This document shows positions 35,262 through 43,858 of a stretch of 58,568 nucleotides of DNA, piece after piece. The notes beneath the pieces were generated by a model. It ran no database searches and had not been told where the DNA came from. It was given only the letters and a program-made list of their open reading frames with translations. A program made the translations under genes and the position numbers. The stretch is from Candidatus Nitrotoga sp. BS. GTDB lineage: Bacteria; Pseudomonadota; Gammaproteobacteria; Burkholderiales; Gallionellaceae. Each line of letters starts with the position of its first letter. The first letter of the stretch is position 1. The DNA is taken from NCBI RefSeq assembly GCF_927797785.1, contig NZ_CAKMLL010000064.1:1-58568 (forward strand). The letters run 5' to 3'.

Positions 35262-36184
35262 TTTCCCCGCCCTTGTCGGTTTTGCCATAGGCCTTGGAAG
35301 GTGCCGAGGAAATGACACACAACCATTTCACGATTGAAAGCCTCGTCTCGGGGTTGAGTTACATGCCCACCGATGACCCGCAGAACCGCCCTGAAGAACT
35401 GCGGAAACAGGTAAAAGGGGATATTGAAGATGCGCCGCGTGCCGGGCATTCCCTTCGTGATGGCTAAATTCCGGCTGGTTTGCAACCGCCAGCGGCGGAA
35501 GTAACCCTTGGTGAGGCGAAACGTTTCGACTTTGTGGTGAACCCGTGATCGCCCCAGAAAAACTGCTTTCATATTTGCCTTCAGAATTCGTTCAAACATC
35601 TCGCCGTCTTCGCCGCTAGCCAGTACTTTACCTTTGCGCCCGCGTAAGGTATCGAACCCTCCCACTTGATCGAAAAGAGATGCTCTAAAAGCCATGTTTG
35701 CACCGAAAGGTGGCTGGCTTGTTGGTGTGATTACGTAGTCGTCGATACGGTCAGTACGAACTGCGAGAAAGCCATAAAAGCGCTCGGTGAGCCACGCGGG
35801 CGGCGGCGTTTCCCAGATCGGCGCGATGTAACCGCCGCACGCGTCTGCGTTGAACTTCTCCAGTCCACTTAGCGTTACTTCCATCCAGTCCGGTTCAGGT
35901 AGCACGTCATCGTCGGTAAAAAGAAGGACGTCTCCCCGCGCGGCGGCGATGCCGTGATTGCGCGCGTGCGATAGTCCCTGAGCCGGTTCGAACTCATAGC
36001 GCAGTAGAGGCCATTCGGACTGCATCTCCTCCACGATTTTGCGCGTGTGATCTTTGGAGTTATTGTCGACGATAACAACTTCCCACTCGCGCGACGGACT
36101 GGTTTTTTGAGTGTGCAGCGCGCCCAGCGTGTCACGCAACGATTCGGCGCGATTATAGGTGCAGACAATAATTGTGGCGTCCAT
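35258..36184 (-). CDS. Family 2 glycosyltransferase
   Basis: 308 residues. DATIIVCTYNRAESLRDTL at the start, EVVIVDNNSKDHT, FTDDDVLPEPDWM with the metal-binding DDD, and GEDGEMFERIL as the acceptor/catalytic acidic motif. GT-A fold; cytosolic face. A C-terminal amphipathic or membrane stretch (RIFNIPFYLFPQFFRAVLRV) suggests peripheral membrane attachment. It heads a small group with the truncated deacetylase; upstream is a 480-base gap, so it probably starts a transcription unit. Confidence 0.9.
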   Translation of the reverse strand: MDATIIVCTYNRAESLRDTLGALHTQKTSPSREWEVVIVDNNSKDHTRKIVEEMQSEWPLLRYEFEPAQGLSHARNHGIAAARGDVLLFTDDDVLPEPDWMEVTLSGLEKFNADACGGYIAPIWETPPPAWLTERFYGFLAVRTDRIDDYVITPTSQPPFGANMAFRASLFDQVGGFDTLRGRKGKVLASGEDGEMFERILKANMKAVFLGRSRVHHKVETFRLTKGYFRRWRLQTSRNLAITKGMPGTRRIFNIPFYLFPQFFRAVLRVIGGHVTQPRDEAFNREMVVCHFLGTFQGLWQNRQGRGK

Positions 36185-36664
36185 GATCGTAGATTAACTC
36201 TTATTAAAACTTAAAATAAAAGACTTACATTATTAGTCACAAAGTTTAGCTACACAATTTCTTCGTCCGATATGGATGAGAAACCTTAGCGATTACACCT
36301 TGTGAATCTAAATTGCACATCGCCGTTCGGCGAAATGCTCATACTTTGCTGTTTCTTCAGGCTTGTCGATTGTGCTGGCTAAATTTCGTCGCTAATCAGA
36401 AAAACTTATTATTACCTTCCTCTCTCACTTCGAGGGAGAGGAGGGTAATGGGGCGGAAAAACAGACCGGCTGTTGAAGAGCTTATATTTTGACTTCGGTA
36501 CGTCGAAACTGCATCCTCCGTGTAGCGACTTCATCCAACGCCCCTTTTGGAAAGGGATGCACCCCAGGATGCTGCTTGAAACAGGCTCTTTCTTTAGTAA
36601 ATGGGGCGGGGAGGGATACGCGTGACCAAGTTGATGCACCATGATTAATGAACAGATCAATAAG
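36185..36664. other. Intergenic region with an imperfect palindrome
   Basis: About 480 bases without a supported gene. An inverted repeat at 36413-36448 (ttaccttcctctctc / gagggagaggagggtaa) would form a strong hairpin and looks like a dispersed repeat or a terminator for the sulfotransferase gene that ends at 36665. The frame running into it from 36756 is a shadow of the sulfotransferase gene. The rest is A/T-rich and shows nothing more. Confidence 0.5.
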
Positions 36665-37597
36665 TTACCAGTCATATCCCAGTTTCTTCGCCACCGGCGA
36701 CACGGCCCGCTTGAGCAGCCATTTTTCGAGCGCGCTAAGGCGAACTTTCTTGCCACCCCGTTCTGAGCTACCCACTTTGCCGTCTAGTACTGAATGATTT
36801 ATGCGGATACCAAGATATGCTTCAATTTCTTTAAGTGGCGGGCACTCCCCAACGAGATCTTCGTACGGCACCAGCAGCGCATCGAGTTTTTTAGCGTCTC
36901 TCAAATATCCTTGCATCAACTGACGCCAGTGCGTGCCGAACGCGGTGGGTGTGAACATCGGTTTGTTCGGAAAAATATCGTACCAGCTGCGGCCATATCG
37001 TGCATAGGAACGGTATGCGTCCAGCGGGTTGCGATACAAAAAAATAAATTTGGCTTTTGGGTAGAGCCAACGCAGATAGAAGGCATGCTCGCTGCCCAGC
37101 CGCACTTCCTTGATACCCCAGCGCGCGGCACCGCCACGTTTGGATGGCTCGGAGAACATAACATCAAAGAAAGCGCGGTGCCCTTTGCGTAAATCCTCAA
37201 GAGAGGGGAATAAGTTGGCAATCCAGTTACCGGACAGGTCGGCGGGCGGTGTGCCGTCGTAGTAATATTCGGCGGGTGGCCAATCGGTCCGAAATGCCTT
37301 CATGCTGTCCGCGAGCGCCTGAATCATGCCGCATTCGTCGTACGGCTCGCCCCAGATGAGTACCCGCGAATCCGACATGATGAGTCGCTGCAGCAGGGTT
37401 GATCCGGAACGCCAGCCGGCAGACAAGAGAAAAATCGGCTCTGCGTCATCATTTATATCGGCAACCAGGCTGGCGCTTTGCAACTGCTCAATACCCGAGA
37501 TTATGCACGGGCGTCTTGACAGAGCCTGTCGATGAGCCGCACGTGCCTGGGCGGGGCCTCGCAGTGCTGACATTAAATATTGATGTATACGTAGCAT
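36665..37597 (-). CDS. Sulfotransferase-family protein 2
   Basis: 310 residues. PAPS loop FLLSAGWRSGSTLLQRLI (near residue 57), later KFIFLYRNPLDAYRSYARYG carrying the 3-prime phosphate-binding Arg and Ser, and the C-terminal LLVPYEDLVGECPPLKEIEAYLG, all normal for the family. It differs strongly from the enzyme at 24083, so two separate sulfation steps are likely. 3 bases lie between its start and the stop of the upstream GT2 gene. The acceptor is unknown. Confidence 0.87.
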   Translation of the reverse strand: MLRIHQYLMSALRGPAQARAAHRQALSRRPCIISGIEQLQSASLVADINDDAEPIFLLSAGWRSGSTLLQRLIMSDSRVLIWGEPYDECGMIQALADSMKAFRTDWPPAEYYYDGTPPADLSGNWIANLFPSLEDLRKGHRAFFDVMFSEPSKRGGAARWGIKEVRLGSEHAFYLRWLYPKAKFIFLYRNPLDAYRSYARYGRSWYDIFPNKPMFTPTAFGTHWRQLMQGYLRDAKKLDALLVPYEDLVGECPPLKEIEAYLGIRINHSVLDGKVGSSERGGKKVRLSALEKWLLKRAVSPVAKKLGYDW

Positions 37598-37600
37598 TTC

Positions 37601-38599
37601 TTACTTGGTTTTAGGCTGGATATACGCAATTGTCCCCAGCTCTTTCATTAAGCTGCATAGCACATCCTTGGCGGTGCCAAAGGTGATGCGTTTCAAGCGA
37701 TAGCTTTCTAGCAGTGACGCTACACGGCTTTTAAGTCGCCACCGTAGATATTCGGTAAGTATTTTACGGTGTGAGGTGGTGAGCCTGAACGATACCTTGC
37801 GGACTGCCTGAGCGCTCAAGCGCAGAATTGGATTTTTCAGCCCATCGGTGCTTTGTAAGAGCAGTGTCACGATGGCTTCCACCACGTCTGCCTCGTTGAG
37901 CAGGCCATTTTTATAGCGTACCAATACATCGGAAGCTTTTACTTCGCAATAGCGCGAAATATATAACGTGTTGTCGTCTCGCCTGAAATAATAGAGTGGC
38001 TCCGGGATGTGGCACAACCGGAAGCGCGTTGCAATCCGCATGAAATAGTCATAGTCCTCCACCAAGAACAATTCCGGGTCGTATTCCCCAACCGTTTCAT
38101 AAACTTTTCGCGTGTACATGAAGCAGGCGCCGATATGATTACCCTTTTCCAGTTGAACTTTGCTCGGAAGCTTGTCGTGATGAATATCCAACGGACTGCC
38201 GTCCGGGTTCAGGTCGGCGAAAAGGTAATAGTCCGCATAGACGAAGTCACAGCCCCCGCCGTGCAATGCCTCGACCATAAGCTGAATCGCATTTTCGCCG
38301 TAAAGATTGTCGTCGGAAGTCCACGTTAGATACTCTCCGCGCGCGAGCGAAAATCCTCGGTTCAGTGCGCGGGGCAGTTTGAGATTTGGCTCGTTTCGCA
38401 CATAGCGAATTCGCGGGTCTTCGAACGAAGCCACCACCTCGCGCGTGGTGTCAGGTGAATTGTCGTCGACTATGATCAATTCCAAATTCTTGTAAGTCTG
38501 TTTCAACACACTGTGGATCGCACTTTTCAACACATGCGCCCGCTTGTAAGTGGGCAGCACAATGCTGACAAGCGGTTTGTCGGTAGGGCTATCGATCAT
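37601..38599 (-). CDS. Family 2 glycosyltransferase
   Basis: 332 residues: VSIVLPTYKRAHVLKSAIHSVL, LIIVDDNSPDTT, YLTWTSDDNLYGENAI (metal-binding residues are the DD of SDD), and FLVEDYDYFMRIATRF for the catalytic acid region. GT-A fold; the C-terminal 90 residues are basic and could bind the membrane. Its ATG overlaps the wecB stop by four bases. Probably adds a sugar derived from the WecB product or another nucleotide sugar; substrate not known. Confidence 0.9.
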   Translation of the reverse strand: MIDSPTDKPLVSIVLPTYKRAHVLKSAIHSVLKQTYKNLELIIVDDNSPDTTREVVASFEDPRIRYVRNEPNLKLPRALNRGFSLARGEYLTWTSDDNLYGENAIQLMVEALHGGGCDFVYADYYLFADLNPDGSPLDIHHDKLPSKVQLEKGNHIGACFMYTRKVYETVGEYDPELFLVEDYDYFMRIATRFRLCHIPEPLYYFRRDDNTLYISRYCEVKASDVLVRYKNGLLNEADVVEAIVTLLLQSTDGLKNPILRLSAQAVRKVSFRLTTSHRKILTEYLRWRLKSRVASLLESYRLKRITFGTAKDVLCSLMKELGTIAYIQPKTK

Positions 38600-39726
38600 C
38601 TGCCAGCTATGCCCGCATCTTGCAAAATCCGCTGCACAATCTTAATCCGCGCCGTGCCATCACCGTAAGGATTCGCTTTTGACGCCATAGCATGGTAGGC
38701 ACCCTCATCCTCCAAGAGCCGAGACGCCTCCGCGACAATGGTCGTCGCGTCCATTCCGACCAACTTCAATGTACCAGCCTCTACGCCTTCCTGTCGCTCG
38801 GTTACCTTGCGCAGCACTAATACCGGCTTGCCCAGGCTGGGTGCTTCTTCCTGCAAGCCGCCCGAGTCAGTCAACACCATGTAGGACTTTTTCATCAGAT
38901 GGACTAGCGGCAGGTAGTCCAAGGGGTCAATCAGCAATACATTGTCGATGCCGGAAAGAACACTGTTCACGACTTGGCGGACATTTGGATTACGATGTAC
39001 CGGATAAACCAGCACGATCTCATCATGATACTTGAGCGCCAGTTCCTTCAGACCACAGCAAATTGATTCGAACGGACCGCCAAAGCTTTCCCGGCGATGG
39101 GCCGTTACCAGCACGATTCGCTTCGTATCAAATGGTAGCGCTTCCAGCGGCGTACCCGCGAAGCTGTAAGGACGGCTGGAAACATCGAGCAAGGCATCGA
39201 TCACGGTATTGCCTGTTACTTCGATTTGCGCTTCTGGAATCCCCTCGTTGAGCAAATGCTGTTTCGCTTGGTCACTATGGGCGAAGAATAAATCTGCCAT
39301 AGCGTCGATAATTTTTCTGTTGGATTCTTCGGGGTAAGGATGAAATTTGTCGAAGGTTCGGAGACCGGCCTCAATATGGCCAATTTTGACGCCGCAGTAA
39401 AAGGCCGCCAACGCCGCCGCCATTGATGTAGTCGTGTCGCCCTGCACCAGTAGTAGATCAAAGTGTTCCCCGCGCAAAATCTGACTGACTTCCCTCAAAA
39501 CGCTGATGGTGATGTGTTCCAGAGTCTGATTCTCGCGCATCAAGTTCAGGTCATAATCGACTCTGATGTTGAAGAGATCAATCAGTGGTGCCACCATGTC
39601 TTTGTGTTGGCCGGTCAAGCAATTTTTGTTTTCGATCAACGTTGGATACTTTTCCAGTTCCGCGATGACCGGTGCCATTTTGATGGCTTCGGGGCGGGTG
39701 CCGAAAACCGTGAGAACCTTAAGCAT
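38596..39726 (-). CDS. wecB: UDP-N-acetylglucosamine 2-epimerase (non-hydrolysing)
   Basis: 376 residues with the WecB hallmark VFGTRPEAIKMAPVI at the N-terminus, GLRTFDKFHPYPEESNR, VTGNTVIDALL, VTAHRRESFGGPF and LTDSGGLQEEAPSLGKPVLVLR. It interconverts UDP-GlcNAc and UDP-ManNAc in the cytosol, providing an amino-sugar donor for the polysaccharide. No UDP-ManNAc dehydrogenase (wecC) is seen here, so ManNAc itself may be used, or wecC is elsewhere. Overlaps the toroid gene by 8 bases and the GT2 gene by 4. Length is normal. Confidence 0.95.
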   Translation of the reverse strand: MLKVLTVFGTRPEAIKMAPVIAELEKYPTLIENKNCLTGQHKDMVAPLIDLFNIRVDYDLNLMRENQTLEHITISVLREVSQILRGEHFDLLLVQGDTTTSMAAALAAFYCGVKIGHIEAGLRTFDKFHPYPEESNRKIIDAMADLFFAHSDQAKQHLLNEGIPEAQIEVTGNTVIDALLDVSSRPYSFAGTPLEALPFDTKRIVLVTAHRRESFGGPFESICCGLKELALKYHDEIVLVYPVHRNPNVRQVVNSVLSGIDNVLLIDPLDYLPLVHLMKKSYMVLTDSGGLQEEAPSLGKPVLVLRKVTERQEGVEAGTLKLVGMDATTIVAEASRLLEDEGAYHAMASKANPYGDGTARIKIVQRILQDAGIAGR

Positions 39727-40639
39727 GTTTGCCTTCCCCGCGCATTTTCAAGAGGTGCGCATCAAGAAAGTACTTCACCGCCCAACTGATTTCCGCACCC
39801 GCAATGTATTTCGCGCCTTTGCCGTAGCTGCCATTGAATCCACCCGATTTATTTTGAATTTTCTCAAGGTAATGCATGGCAAGGTCAGCCTGTTGCTTCT
39901 TGCCCAGCGTGTACCAGACGATTGCATATTGTGCTATACCGGTGGAGCAAATCCAGTCCACGTCCGGATAAGCTGGAATGCTGCCATCTTTCCGTTGGCA
40001 TTTTTCTACATCCGCCATACCTCGAGCGGCCAAATCAAGCTCGCCCATTTCGCACAATGCCTCCATGGCATAGGCATGAAAATGTGACAACCGATTAAAA
40101 GGCACCAGCCCTTCCTGCTTCTTGTAGTAATCAAGCACGAAATGCGCCGCTTCTTCATATTCCTTCACGCCTAGTAACTTGCCTGCCTGAACCAGCGGCG
40201 GCAGGGCGTAGGTATGGATCAGATCGCTGGCGATATCGGTCCACAGCTCGGTCGAAGGAGTTTTGAGACGGCCGCTTGGATCTACCTGCGTCAGAGTCCA
40301 GTCGCAGGCATTTCTTAACGCGGTTTCCACGCCCTCCACATCACCGAGCGCTGCGCACAGCCCACGCATGATCTGTGCGGTATCGAAAGTGTAGGGAACG
40401 CCATCAGGTGCTGGGAAAGCGCCATCCGGAAACTGGATCGAAAGCAGCCACTTGGTGCAGGTGCGCGCCAGCTCCTTCTCGTCCCAGTTGTAAAGCGTGG
40501 GGATGAAATATCCCGTGACCTCCGGGTAGGGTACCGGTTGCTTCGTATGCACGATGATGCCTTGACCTGGCACCATATGCTGTTTGAACCAGTCGATCGC
40601 CCGTTCGTGGCTGGGTTTTTTCTTTAGCCAGTCAAACAT
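39719..40639 (-). CDS. Alpha/alpha-toroid protein of polysaccharide locus
   Basis: 306 residues, no signal peptide. Repeated helical hairpins with aromatic-Gly patterns: LLSIQFPDGAFPAP, CDWTLTQVDPSGRL, EKCQRKDGSIPAYPDV, LEKIQNKSGGFNGSYG, which resemble the (alpha/alpha)6 barrel repeats of squalene cyclase/prenyltransferase and glycan lyase families. Proteins of this size in EPS operons are annotated as hypothetical. A role as a lyase, epimerase or glycan-binding protein is possible but unproved. A taggaatag site precedes the ATG, and the 3-prime end overlaps wecB. Confidence 0.65.
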   Translation of the reverse strand: MFDWLKKKPSHERAIDWFKQHMVPGQGIIVHTKQPVPYPEVTGYFIPTLYNWDEKELARTCTKWLLSIQFPDGAFPAPDGVPYTFDTAQIMRGLCAALGDVEGVETALRNACDWTLTQVDPSGRLKTPSTELWTDIASDLIHTYALPPLVQAGKLLGVKEYEEAAHFVLDYYKKQEGLVPFNRLSHFHAYAMEALCEMGELDLAARGMADVEKCQRKDGSIPAYPDVDWICSTGIAQYAIVWYTLGKKQQADLAMHYLEKIQNKSGGFNGSYGKGAKYIAGAEISWAVKYFLDAHLLKMRGEGKHA

Positions 40640-40681
40640 TCTCTATTCCTAAGGTTATTTGCATCGTCATTTATCGTTGTT

Positions 40682-42643
40682 CTACTCGGGCAGCGCTGCC
40701 GATTTTGTCGGCTCCTTGATGCGCAGTACCTGATCGGCTTTGGTCCCGCTCAATTCCTGAATATGACCGCTCGGCCAGTGTACCGTAATCTTCTCGATCT
40801 GCGTATGCTTCGCCAGCCCGAAATGCAGGCGCTGGTGATTCTGGCTGCGGTTGTGCGTACCGCCATCCTGAAGTCGCATTTGGGTTACGCCGCCTGCCAA
40901 AATGCGAACCACCGCGCCAATGCCGTCGCGGTTGGAAGTAGTGCCCTCCAGATCGATCTCAATCCAATGGTTGCCATTGCCAACATTGCGAAAGAGTTGG
41001 TAGCGGCCATTGTCCGACGGCAGGCCAAGGCTGCGGCCCATACTGCCGCCACTGGCGGTGAGCAGATCCAGAAAACCGTCGCCGTCGATGTCCGCCGTGG
41101 TGACCGAGTCGCCCACACCGACTAGCCAGCCGGATGCGCCACCGGCATGTCGCACTATCTCGAATTCGCCTTTACCATTGTTCAACAGCAGCATATTTGC
41201 AGTCTTGCCTGCATCGCTTGAGCCGAGCACGAAGATATCCAGATACATATCGTTGTCGAAATCGCCGGCGACCGCATTCACGGCCGTGATCGGAACAGCG
41301 TTAACGCCGCGTTTGTTGCTTTCTTCGACCAGTTTACCGCCGCGATTCATGAACAATCGCGCGGGTGCGGTTTCATCCTTAGCCGCGTCGCCAAGCGCTT
41401 CGACATCGTTGATAGACTCCTTTGATTGCACACGGATGGTGAAATAGCGGGATTGTGCTTTGCCACCAAACAGTTCGGGCCGTGCGTGGAAGTCGACCTG
41501 CCAGTGGCCTGGTTTTGGACTGCCGATCAGCACGTCGAGGCGGGCGCCGTCGCGCGGCTGGGGTAGGCCGTGCGCGCCATTGGCGACAAGTGCGAATGTC
41601 AGACCGACCGGTTGGGTAGCCTTCTCACCCAGCCGGATATCGGCGGGCGTCAGATCGACAGGGTTTTGACTGAATAAAGTGATGTCGAGTGCGCCCGTGT
41701 TCTTAAAACGAAATGAAGTTGGCTGATCCAGGGTTCGCGGTGACAGCTCGATCTGCGCTGTCAGCACGTTTTTGCCGCTGTGCGCCAGTGCGACGCGTCC
41801 GCCGGGATTTTTGCGTGCGAGGAACAGGTCGATTGCGCCGTCGTTGTCGAAATCGCCCGCGATGATGTCATCGAATGCGGAGTTTGGCAGCAGGTCGAGC
41901 GAGAGTGCGGGCGAAGTGCGGGTATCGAATACCTGCACCGGTCGGCCTTTGCCCATCAGGCGGCAGACAACTTCGGGATAGCGGTCGTTGTTGAGTTCGG
42001 CCAGCACGCAAAACGGTGCCGAGCGTGAATCGGGTTTGAGCCGAGGTGTGGCGTCGTCAAAATGTCCGTCCTGCTGGACGTACATGAACGGCGGCGTCAG
42101 ATCGTCGAAGCGGGCCTCCGCACCCTGGAAAAGATCGAGCTTGCCATCCTGATTGATGTCCAGCCAAAGCGGCATCCGGGTGCGTCCGGGTGGGTTGTCG
42201 ACGCCGAGTTGCGCCGCGCGTTCGACCAGCTTGCCGCTATCGTTGACGAACAGCCGCTTCGGTTCAACGCCGACACCCTGAATCGCGCCGGTCAGTTGTA
42301 CCAGATCAAGTTGCCCATCGTTGTTGAAATCGGCCCAAGCGGCACCGTGCTTGTCACCGCCGAGATCGTTTGGACTCAACACGCTGGCTGTAACATCGGC
42401 AAAGCGGCCGCCGCCCAGATTGCGAAACAGCATCGCCTGCTTGAGGTGGTTGGGGAGATATAAGTCTGGCTGTCCATTGCCGTCATAGTCGCCCCAGGCG
42501 GCGCCGTGGGTCATCCCCACGTAAGCACCCAGCCCGGATTTAGCAGTGATGTCCTCGAACACCGTGAGATCTTTTTCGGCGGGCGAGCAGCCTGCCAATA
42601 CAGCAGCTAGGCATATGGTGAACAGGCGTGTGGGCAAAGTCAT
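40682..42643 (-). CDS. FG-GAP/ASPIC-domain lipoprotein
   Basis: 653 residues from MTLPTRLFTICL; the ATG at 42643 has a gagga site, and the longer frame is a shadow. A lipoprotein signal peptide ends at LAAVLAGC (Cys18). FG-GAP/VCBS repeats follow, with calcium-binding cores GDYDGNGQPDLYLP, ADFNNDGQLDLVQL, GDFDNDGAIDLFLARK, DFDNDMYLDIFVLG and DIDGDGFLDLLTASG. The C-terminal ASPIC/UnbV domain has NRDGIGAVVRI, LRLQDGGTHNRSQN-like and ITVHWPSGHIQEL. Likely a surface-anchored propeller. Its position among glycosyltransferase genes suggests binding of the exported glycan at the cell surface; that role is inferred. Confidence 0.85.
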   Translation of the reverse strand: MTLPTRLFTICLAAVLAGCSPAEKDLTVFEDITAKSGLGAYVGMTHGAAWGDYDGNGQPDLYLPNHLKQAMLFRNLGGGRFADVTASVLSPNDLGGDKHGAAWADFNNDGQLDLVQLTGAIQGVGVEPKRLFVNDSGKLVERAAQLGVDNPPGRTRMPLWLDINQDGKLDLFQGAEARFDDLTPPFMYVQQDGHFDDATPRLKPDSRSAPFCVLAELNNDRYPEVVCRLMGKGRPVQVFDTRTSPALSLDLLPNSAFDDIIAGDFDNDGAIDLFLARKNPGGRVALAHSGKNVLTAQIELSPRTLDQPTSFRFKNTGALDITLFSQNPVDLTPADIRLGEKATQPVGLTFALVANGAHGLPQPRDGARLDVLIGSPKPGHWQVDFHARPELFGGKAQSRYFTIRVQSKESINDVEALGDAAKDETAPARLFMNRGGKLVEESNKRGVNAVPITAVNAVAGDFDNDMYLDIFVLGSSDAGKTANMLLLNNGKGEFEIVRHAGGASGWLVGVGDSVTTADIDGDGFLDLLTASGGSMGRSLGLPSDNGRYQLFRNVGNGNHWIEIDLEGTTSNRDGIGAVVRILAGGVTQMRLQDGGTHNRSQNHQRLHFGLAKHTQIEKITVHWPSGHIQELSGTKADQVLRIKEPTKSAALPE

Positions 42644-42677
42644 CGAAGGTTCCTCAACAGCATTAAATGAGTTTAGG

Positions 42678-43847
42678 TCAGCCTTCCAGGCGACGGATAA
42701 GGCGACCAAACAGTGGCAAGTTGCGCGCGCATCGCTGCACGGCAAAAACGCTCTGTGCCAGCCAGCTTGGACGCACGGGATAGCTTTTTGCGATGGCATA
42801 CAAACGACGTGCCAGCGCATCGGGGGAAAAAATGTCGGATGCAGCATGGCGGCGGGCACGCTCCGCGAAGGCAAGGTAACGAGAAGTATCGGTCAGCACC
42901 GTATCGATTGCATGCACCCAAGCGTCTACGTTTACATAGTCGTCGATCAATAGTCCCCCGTCACCGACCGCCTCGGGCAACCCGCCGCGTAGGCTTGCGA
43001 TCACCGGAATCCCGCAAGACTGTGCTTCCAGCGCGACCATGCCAAAACCTTCCTCCCAGCGCGAGGGCGCGATCAGCAGCCGAGTCTGGCAATATACGCT
43101 TCGCATGTCGGACACCCGATGTGCGAAGTGTACGTTGGGCAGTTTGGTCAGCCGCTGGTGCAGCGTGTCAAGCGAGTCTTTGCCAAGCTTCCACGATTCC
43201 TGCAGTAGAAAGTTGACAGCAGGCAGCCGCCGCGCGACTTCGATAAACGTGTCCAGCCCCTTGACCGGGTGCGGGTTGATCATTGTTACCAGCCCATCGG
43301 GGGCGGCCGGTGTATCGAAATACAGTTCGGCCGGCGGATAGACCACCTCGGCCAGCCGCCCAGTGGCACGCTGAACCTTGTTAGCGAGAAAGCTGCTGCT
43401 TGCCACCAGGTGGCAGTCCAGCGCGGCGATCTGGCGCATTTCCACTGGATCGAACTCGGCGTCGTGTACAAAGCACAAGCCGCGTACACCTAGCCGATTG
43501 GCGGTTAGCAGTACCGGCAGCGCACCTTCCAGTTGAGCCCACACAATATCGGGGCAGAAGTGTTGGATTTCAGCGGAGAGCATGGGGTAAAAATCGTGCA
43601 GTAACCGGATCGGGTAGCCGCAGTCGAGCGTGGCGTTGGCCTCGTCGACCGCGCGCACACCGAGGGTGGCGTATTCGGCAGTATCGGGATAACGCCACGA
43701 ACTGACTGCGTAGTCGCGTGAGCCGACCGCTGTGCAGGCTACATTCGACATTGCCGCCATACGAACCAGCAGCATGTGCGCCGCGCGCGCAGCTCCCCCG
43801 AGAAACAAAGGGTAGGGCGGGCGTTCACTGGCGTAGAGGATGCGCAT
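42678..43847 (-). CDS. Family 4 glycosyltransferase
   Basis: 389 residues from MRILYASERPPYPLFLGGAA; the longer upstream frame overlaps the next gene and is rejected. GT-B fold: a glycine-rich N-terminal loop, MINPHPVKGLDTFIEVARRL, and EEGFGMVALEAQSCGIPVIA for donor binding. Part of the minus operon: 11 bases downstream of another GT4 gene. Ribosome site is weak. Retaining transferase; donor unknown. Confidence 0.9.
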   Translation of the reverse strand: MRILYASERPPYPLFLGGAARAAHMLLVRMAAMSNVACTAVGSRDYAVSSWRYPDTAEYATLGVRAVDEANATLDCGYPIRLLHDFYPMLSAEIQHFCPDIVWAQLEGALPVLLTANRLGVRGLCFVHDAEFDPVEMRQIAALDCHLVASSSFLANKVQRATGRLAEVVYPPAELYFDTPAAPDGLVTMINPHPVKGLDTFIEVARRLPAVNFLLQESWKLGKDSLDTLHQRLTKLPNVHFAHRVSDMRSVYCQTRLLIAPSRWEEGFGMVALEAQSCGIPVIASLRGGLPEAVGDGGLLIDDYVNVDAWVHAIDTVLTDTSRYLAFAERARRHAASDIFSPDALARRLYAIAKSYPVRPSWLAQSVFAVQRCARNLPLFGRLIRRLEG

Positions 43848-43858
43848 GGAAGAAGCTT

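Noticed and set aside
34842-35318. Longer start for the truncated deacetylase (from 35318)
   Set aside because: It would overlap the GT2 gene by 60 bases; the ATG at 35261 gives the ATGA coupling seen at neighbouring genes.
36412-36756. 114-residue minus-strand frame
   Set aside because: Its first part shadows the end of the sulfotransferase gene in another frame, and the rest runs through an imperfect palindrome.
42643-42874. N-terminal extension of the FG-GAP protein
   Set aside because: The extension overlaps the GT4 gene and hides the lipoprotein signal peptide; the ATG at 42643 has a proper ribosome site.
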